A DNA stretch of 64,000 bases from the NCBI GenBank assembly GCA_030826885.1, contig JAUUDF010000048.1, positions 1 through 64,000 of the forward strand, in the 5' to 3' direction. This document shows positions 59,479 through 64,000 of this stretch, one piece after another. This DNA is from Sulfurovum sp. (GTDB taxonomy: Bacteria; Campylobacterota; Campylobacteria; Campylobacterales; Sulfurovaceae). Position numbers and translations under genes: made by a program. Positions within the stretch are counted from its first letter, which is position 1; the number at the start of each line of letters is the position of its first letter. Below the pieces are notes generated by a model, which saw nothing but the letters and a program-made list of their open reading frames with translations, was not told where the DNA came from and did not search any database.

Positions 59479-60667
59479 CCGTTTCACTTCTCTTCGCAGC
59501 AAGATCAAGCTGGTTTTCTCCATCACTCTCCTGCTGCTTGGCCTGCTCTTTATCGGTTCAATCAAATATGACCATGCAAAATATGATGAACTCAATGATG
59601 CAAGAGAACGTGCCATCGCACACTATCTGTACAACTTCTACCTCAAATACGGCAAAATAGATGAAGCCTATCTTGAATCACAGAACTTCTCGCTCATCAA
59701 AGACAAGGCGAAAGTTGTCCAGATAGAACGCTATTTCAAGGAGAAGGGCAAATACAAAAAATATGCGGTCGATACCTTCCGCTTGCAGCGTGTCATTCTC
59801 ATTAACAATGACCGTTTCAAACTCTTTTTGAAAAACAAGAACAAGCCCAAGTATCCGCTCAAACGCATTATTGTCTTCACCATTGTCTTTATTTTGATCA
59901 TTATGCTCTATTTCTGGGTCATACGCAGTCTCAGACCCCTGACAGAACTCAAGAACAAGATCAAATCCTTTTCTGAAGGCAACCTCAATATCCAGTGTGC
60001 CAGTGACAGACATGATGAGATCGCAGAGGTTGCCAACGAATTTGACCATGCCGTCAGGATGATACGCGAACTTTTGCAGTCACGGCAGCTCTTTTTGAGA
60101 GCGATCATGCATGAACTGAAAACCCCTATTGCCAAAGGGCGGCTAATGAGCGAAATGCTGCCCGATGAAAAAAGCAAAGCACGTATGCACAGCATCTTTG
60201 AACGGCTCAATCTGCTCATCGACGAGTTTGCCAAAATAGAGAAGATCACCTCAAAAAACTTTGAACTCAAACTCCATCCCTATAAAATGAGTGACCTTGT
60301 CGAAGCGAGTATCGACCTGCTGATGGTAGAAAACCCTTCAAGGCTCATCACCCTTGAACGTAAAAAAGACTACATTGTCAAAGCCGACTTCGAGCTCATT
60401 ACCCTTGTCATCAAAAACCTGCTTGACAATGCACTCAAATACTCTACAGACAAACATGTTATTGTCCATATCGATACAGATCATCTTGAAATTCACAACA
60501 AAGGGGAAAAACTCCCGCTTCCGCTTGAAGAGTACTACAAACCTTTTCATCCGTCAAAAGGCGGTTTGGGTCTGGGACTGTACATTGTGAAAAGCATACT
60601 GGATATTCATCAAATGACGCTGACATACCGTTATGAGAACGGAGAAAATATTTTCAGTGTAAAATAG
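59471..60667 (+). CDS. Sensor histidine kinase (ArsS-like)
   Basis: A 398-residue membrane kinase: helix 1 (about 12-29), a periplasmic loop of about 95 residues, helix 2 (about 135-155), a HAMP linker, phospho-His in RAIMHELKTPIAKGRLM, then LDNALKYS (N box) and GGLGLGLYIVKS (G box). H-E-L-K-T-P-I-A-K-G is characteristic of ArsS-type kinases of Campylobacterota. Translation starts at TTG 59471, overlapping the regulator stop by 8 bases. Confidence 0.88.
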   Translation: MFNRFTSLRSKIKLVFSITLLLLGLLFIGSIKYDHAKYDELNDARERAIAHYLYNFYLKYGKIDEAYLESQNFSLIKDKAKVVQIERYFKEKGKYKKYAVDTFRLQRVILINNDRFKLFLKNKNKPKYPLKRIIVFTIVFILIIMLYFWVIRSLRPLTELKNKIKSFSEGNLNIQCASDRHDEIAEVANEFDHAVRMIRELLQSRQLFLRAIMHELKTPIAKGRLMSEMLPDEKSKARMHSIFERLNLLIDEFAKIEKITSKNFELKLHPYKMSDLVEASIDLLMVENPSRLITLERKKDYIVKADFELITLVIKNLLDNALKYSTDKHVIVHIDTDHLEIHNKGEKLPLPLEEYYKPFHPSKGGLGLGLYIVKSILDIHQMTLTYRYENGENIFSVK

Positions 60668-60673
60668 GAAAGG

Positions 60674-60696
60674 ACAGGCATCATACAGATGCCTGT
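60674..60696. terminator. Bidirectional terminator between kinase and DAHP synthase genes
   Basis: ACAGGCATC-ATACA-GATGCCTGT forms a 9-bp perfect stem with a 5-base loop. It is followed by ATTTCATT on the plus strand and by CCTTTCCTATTTT on the minus strand, so it can serve both convergent genes. Confidence 0.75.
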
Positions 60697-60715
60697 ATTT
60701 CATTCATACAGCAAC

Positions 60716-62065
60716 CTATTTAGCGCTATGTGAGATGGTATCCGAGATCATAAACGCCAGTTCAAGTGCCTGTGAAGCGTTGAGTCTTGGGTCACACTGT
60801 GTATGGTAACGGCTTGCAAGCCCCTCTTCGGTAATAGCACATGAGGTACTTCCCGTACACTCTGTAACATCATTCCCTGTCATCTCGAGATGTATACCCG
60901 CTGCAACGGTTCCCATCTCTCTGTGGATGGCGAAGAACTGCTCCACTTCCGAGAGGATGTTGGCAAAATCACGTGTTTTAAACCCTGTAGAGGATTTCTC
61001 TACATTCCCGTGCATCGGATCTATCGTCCAAACCACATTCTTGCCGGCATCACATACCACTTTAAGCAGCGGTGGATAAAGCTCTGAAATTTTACCCGCG
61101 CCCATACGCACGATCAGGTTGAGTCTGCCCTCTTCATTCTCCGGATTGAGTGCATCGATCAGCGAAAGAAGCTCGTCGGGCTGCATGCTTGGTCCCACCT
61201 TGCAGCCAATAGGATTTTGGATACCACGGAAGTACTCGATATGCGCTTCATTGAGGTCTCTCGTTCTGTCGCCTATCCAAAGCATATGTGCAGAACAGTC
61301 GTACCATTCACCTGTCTCGGTGTCCTGACGTGTCAGTGCCTCTTCATAGTTGAGCAGCAGTGCTTCATGAGAGGTGTAAAGGGTCGTTTGATGCAGCTGT
61401 GGCATTAGATCACTCGTAAGTCCGCATGCCGCCATGAATTTCATGGCATGGTCGATCTTGTCACTCAGTTCATCATAACGCTGCCCAAGCGGATTGTCCT
61501 TGATGAAGTCGAGGTTCCACTGGTGTACCTTATTCAGATCAGCTAGACCGCCGCGTGAAAAGGCACGCAGTAGGTTCAGTGTCGCCGCAGACTGGTTGTA
61601 GGCTCTGAGCATATTTTCCGCTTTCGGAACCCGCGCCTCTTCGGTAAACTCGATAGAGTTGACAATATCGCCGCGATAACTTGGCAGTTTGACACCGTCT
61701 TTCTCTTCAAAATCAGAAGAGCGCGGTTTGGCGAACTGCCCCGCGATACGTCCAACTTTGACGACCGGTTTGCCGGTAGAGTACATCAATACCATATTCA
61801 TCTGAAGCATCAGCTTGAACAGGTTTTTAATATTCTGTGCATTGAAGTCGGCAAAACTTTCCGCACAGTCACCACCCTGAAGCAAAAACGCTTCACCACG
61901 GCCTGCCGCAGCAAGTTTTTCTTTCAGTCTTCTTGCTTCGCCTGCGAAGATAAGCGGCGGATAGGAGCTAAGTTCTTTCTCGACCGCTTTGAGTGCCTCT
62001 TTGTCCGGATAGGTCGGCTGCTGCTTGATGGGGAATGTTCTCCAACTGCCTGGTGTCCAACTCAT
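60716..62065 (-). CDS. aroG: Type II DAHP synthase
   Basis: First enzyme of the shikimate pathway: joins phosphoenolpyruvate and erythrose 4-phosphate. The 449-residue protein is of the plant-like type II class (start [30 protein letters not shown]; the metal and substrate blocks [19 protein letters not shown] and [20 protein letters not shown]). This is the form used by Helicobacter and Campylobacter. It is not linked to the aroE-trpE run. GAAGGAAGTAACCC precedes the ATG. Two DNA repeat boxes lie 125-235 bases upstream. Confidence 0.94.
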   Translation of the reverse strand: MSWTPGSWRTFPIKQQPTYPDKEALKAVEKELSSYPPLIFAGEARRLKEKLAAAGRGEAFLLQGGDCAESFADFNAQNIKNLFKLMLQMNMVLMYSTGKPVVKVGRIAGQFAKPRSSDFEEKDGVKLPSYRGDIVNSIEFTEEARVPKAENMLRAYNQSAATLNLLRAFSRGGLADLNKVHQWNLDFIKDNPLGQRYDELSDKIDHAMKFMAACGLTSDLMPQLHQTTLYTSHEALLLNYEEALTRQDTETGEWYDCSAHMLWIGDRTRDLNEAHIEYFRGIQNPIGCKVGPSMQPDELLSLIDALNPENEEGRLNLIVRMGAGKISELYPPLLKVVCDAGKNVVWTIDPMHGNVEKSSTGFKTRDFANILSEVEQFFAIHREMGTVAAGIHLEMTGNDVTECTGSTSCAITEEGLASRYHTQCDPRLNASQALELAFMISDTISHSAK

Positions 62066-62184
62066 GGGTTACTTCCTTCAAAATAAATTGCAAAGATTAT
62101 ATCTGAAAATCAATGAAACATACTTACGCTTTAGCACAGTTTCCTGAAATTGGGTTAAATTTTTTCCGTCTTATTTACTACTCA

Positions 62185-62215
62185 CACAGTGAAGAAGGTG
62201 TGAATAACTCATATT
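62185..62215 (-). repeat. Repeat box 1: paired GTGAA motifs 11 bases apart
   Basis: GTGAA at 62189-62193 and 62200-62204, the second inside TGTGAATAA (on the complement TTATTCACA, a perfect DnaA-box match), followed by CTCATATT. The same layout recurs at 62279-62306. Confidence 0.55.
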
Positions 62216-62219
62216 TTTT

Positions 62220-62241
62220 AATAAAAGCCGAAAAATCCGGC
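62220..62241 (-). terminator. Terminator downstream of cmoA
   Basis: On the minus strand GCCG-GATTTTT-CGGC is followed by TTTTATT. It lies about 105 bases after the cmoA stop. The stem is short. Confidence 0.5.
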
Positions 62242-62275
62242 CTAAAAAAGAAGTGGAAATTTTTTATCTTTTCAC

Positions 62276-62307
62276 ATGGTGAATAAACCGTGAATAACTC
62301 ATATTAA
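62276..62307 (-). repeat. Repeat box 2: GTGAATAA motifs 11 bases apart
   Basis: GGTGAATAA at 62278-62286 and CGTGAATAA at 62289-62297 are tandem repeats spaced exactly 11 bases, followed by CTCATATT as in box 1. Both fit the TTATTCAC core of DnaA boxes, and equally the direct-repeat format of OmpR/PhoB-type regulators. AT-rich DNA flanks both. Confidence 0.55.
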
Positions 62308-62346
62308 TTAATGGAGTCCCATTTGAAGGGGACTTTAGAAAACGTG

Positions 62347-63057
62347 TTACTTTTTTGCCACGAATGTCACAAAGTTTGCCCATTGAAATATCGTATCCAC
62401 TCGCGTAAATCCCGCCTCTTTGCACATGCGGATATTCTCTTCTATGGTAAAAGGAATCAGGACATTTTCCAGCGCTTCACGCTTCTGTGCGATCTCGTAT
62501 TCGCTGTAGCCCTGCTGCTTCTTGTAATCATAATAGATATCGATCATCTGCTTGTCCATTACTTTGTCCTCAAAAACAACTTTCTCGGAAAAGATGAAAA
62601 GTCCACTGTCATTCAACCCTTCATAGAGCCGTTTTACAAGTTCAAGCCGCTGCATAGGACGTATGAACTGGAGTGTGTAATTGGCGACAACGATCTCTTC
62701 ATCACGGTACTGGTAGGTGAGCATATCGGCAAGTTCCAAATCAATGTCAGCCCCAAATGCCACTGTTTTCTGTCTGGCACGCTCCAGCATCGCTTCAGAG
62801 TTGTCGATGCCTTTGAGTTTGAGAGGGATCTCCGCTTTGGCATGCAGGTCTATAAGAAACTTGGCGGTAGAGGAACCAAGGTCAAGTACTTTTGTCCCAG
62901 GATGGGCTTCTTTGAGAATAAGCGATATGATCAGATGCCTTACCTCATCATAAAAAGGTACGGACCTGCTGAGCATATCATCAAACACCGATGCGACAGC
63001 TTCATCGAATTCAAATTTTTTTTCGATTTTATCCGCAAATACCTTGTCTTTGTTCAT
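62347..63057 (-). CDS. cmoA: Carboxy-S-adenosylmethionine synthase
   Basis: Makes carboxy-SAM from SAM and prephenate for wobble-uridine modification (cmo5U) of tRNA. The 236-residue protein has the CmoA start ([14 protein letters not shown]), the SAM-binding motif [24 protein letters not shown] and YTLQFIRP, and the Asn/Arg residues typical of the family. CmoB is not in the window. It depends on prephenate and thus, indirectly, on the shikimate pathway gene next door. The gene is upstream of a long minus-strand intergenic region. Confidence 0.92.
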   Translation of the reverse strand: MNKDKVFADKIEKKFEFDEAVASVFDDMLSRSVPFYDEVRHLIISLILKEAHPGTKVLDLGSSTAKFLIDLHAKAEIPLKLKGIDNSEAMLERARQKTVAFGADIDLELADMLTYQYRDEEIVVANYTLQFIRPMQRLELVKRLYEGLNDSGLFIFSEKVVFEDKVMDKQMIDIYYDYKKQQGYSEYEIAQKREALENVLIPFTIEENIRMCKEAGFTRVDTIFQWANFVTFVAKK

Positions 63058-63116
63058 TGTCCTGCACCTGTAGATACTTCCTGAGAAAGTTTGATGTGAA
63101 AATCTGATGTGATTTT

Positions 63117-63197
63117 AGCATAATACTCCCCGCTTAACAATATTTTTCAACAGATATCAGTTTTTCATAGATTAAACTGATTAAGCATAATACTCCC
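63117..63197. repeat. Direct repeat AGCATAATACTCCC, two copies
   Basis: The 14-base sequence AGCATAATACTCCC occurs at 63117-63130 and again, identically, at 63184-63197, start to start 67 bases. The region 63058-63324 is a divergent promoter region with no gene; it also has GATGTGA twice (near 63093 and 63106) and several A/T runs. Confidence 0.6.
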
Positions 63198-63324
63198 TTT
63201 ATTTATCTGCGAAATATAATATCAAAATCATTCCCTTTTGAATAGAGCTAAGAGAGAAAAAGTATAAAAACATTATAATATACTAAGTTATATAATAAAT
63301 TAAACAAATAAATGGACAGGGACA

Positions 63325-64000
63325 GTGCAGCAGCAACTTACAGTACTCGTCGTTGATGATGACAAAATCACAACAGCCATTCTCAAAAACATGCTTGCCA
63401 GATATGCGGACCAAGTCATTGTGGCGTCCAACGGTGAGGAGGGACTCGAGCGCTTTAGAGAGTACCGTCCGGAAATTGTTCTCTCCGATATCAACATGCC
63501 CAAAATGGGTGGGTTGGAGATGGTCGAAAAAATAAGGTCTATCGATGAACATGTCAAAATCGCCATCTTTACCAACTTCGAAAACAGAGACATTCTCTTA
63601 AAGGCCATCCAGATTGGAGTAAACCAGTTCTTTTCAAAACCCTTTGAGGCGAAAACCTTTGCACAGGTCATACAGCCACTGTGTGATGATGCACTTGAGA
63701 AAAAACGTATCCAGGCAGAACTCAACAGGCATCAGAACATTCTCCATGCCATCAACGAAATGGCCCACACCTTCCTTCAGCAAAGCGACTGGAAAGCCTC
63801 TTTGTATCAGGAACTGCTGTTACTGAAGCAGGCTTCCGAAACTTCTGCCGTATTCCTGTACGAAAACAATGCGGACGCTACTGCCGCTACGCAGATTATG
63901 GCAATCACCGATACACCTCCCAAACGTAAAAAACGCTCTATTCACTATAAGAAACACTCTCTTATGCGATGGAAGAGACAGTTGGAGAAAGGCAACTATG
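63325..64000 (+). CDS. Response-regulator protein, N-terminal part (cut by window end)
   Basis: A frame opens with GTG at 63325 after AGGG and runs open to the window edge (225 codons). Residues 1-125 are a receiver domain with an intact acidic pocket (VVDDDK), phospho-Asp (LSDINMPKMGG), Thr (FTN) and Lys (SKPF). A helical linker (LEKKRIQAELNRHQNIL) and a start of what looks like a GAF-type sensory domain follow. The output domain (kinase, GGDEF or other) is beyond the end. No other start is better. Confidence 0.85.
   Translation, partial: MQQQLTVLVVDDDKITTAILKNMLARYADQVIVASNGEEGLERFREYRPEIVLSDINMPKMGGLEMVEKIRSIDEHVKIAIFTNFENRDILLKAIQIGVNQFFSKPFEAKTFAQVIQPLCDDALEKKRIQAELNRHQNILHAINEMAHTFLQQSDWKASLYQELLLLKQASETSAVFLYENNADATAATQIMAITDTPPKRKKRSIHYKKHSLMRWKRQLEKGNY

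Noticed and set aside
62185-62307. Calling this region oriC
   Set aside because: No dnaA, dnaN or other usual origin neighbours are present and no skew could be calculated; only a repeat with DnaA-like cores is supported.

Overview
The window looks like a chromosome segment of a free-living, probably chemolithotrophic member of the Campylobacterota (Epsilonproteobacteria), closest in flavour to Sulfurovum or Sulfurimonas. The support is gene order and gene type: an ispDF fusion followed by an HP1021/Cj1608-type orphan regulator, a sulfate-adenylyltransferase-like gene and pgpA; a cvpA-fur-lysS-glyA-DUF1882 block continuing into SPOR-trpE-aroE; a type II DAHP synthase; an ArsRS-like two-component pair; and many c-type cytochromes and a molybdoenzyme locus. 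No tRNA, rRNA or CRISPR array was seen.

Layout. 1-1025: debris of an IS256-family element with an IS21-like fragment inside. 1100-3761: a promoter, a small ORF, a structured leader and metE. 3784-5977 (minus): an eight-haem cytochrome with C-terminal TPRs, apparently frameshifted. 18684 down to 6085 (minus): one long same-strand run with a secreted sulfatase, two outer-membrane barrels, a secreted HAD phosphatase, a neuromedin-U-like barrel, MoxR, DUF58, DUF4381, BatA (frameshifted), BatB, a TPR protein, BatD, a DUF2092 protein (in-frame amber) and an Asn-Arg repeat protein. 19062-23077 (minus): a small acidic protein, a TonB-dependent receptor with a small CxxC protein, and the Fe-S carrier Mrp. 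23303-27005 (plus): ispDF, orphan regulator, divergent Sat, pgpA. 30063-26877 (minus): DUF2868, a DUF3482 GTPase and a third small protein that runs antisense into pgpA.

31507-30227 is malic enzyme. 39609-31571 (minus) is a molybdopterin oxidoreductase locus: four-cluster ferredoxin, NrfD membrane anchor, Tat-exported catalytic subunit, TorD-type chaperone, a second ferredoxin and two unrecognised proteins. 42811-39842 (minus): ferredoxin:thioredoxin reductase catalytic subunit, rhodanese, dapE and a sensor kinase. 42925-49240 (plus): gatC, an ArsC-like protein, pilT, cvpA, fur, lysS (with an added Cys4 tail), glyA and DUF1882. An accessory block (49232-54338) with an NrfJ-like protein, two MORN-type proteins and a seven-haem cytochrome splits this conserved block from SPOR-trpE-aroE-cytochrome (54465-58760). 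The end holds an ArsRS-like pair, type II DAHP synthase, cmoA and the start of a response-regulator protein cut by the window edge.

Two themes stand out. The periplasm and envelope are rich in redox proteins (three multihaem cytochromes, one Mo enzyme) whose substrates cannot be read from sequence. A long envelope cluster joins a sulfatase/DUF2092 neighbourhood to the Bat genes and carries two coding lesions, an indel beside a homopolymer and a nonsense codon, which are either sequencing errors or early decay. All calls come from reading the sequence; no searches were run.
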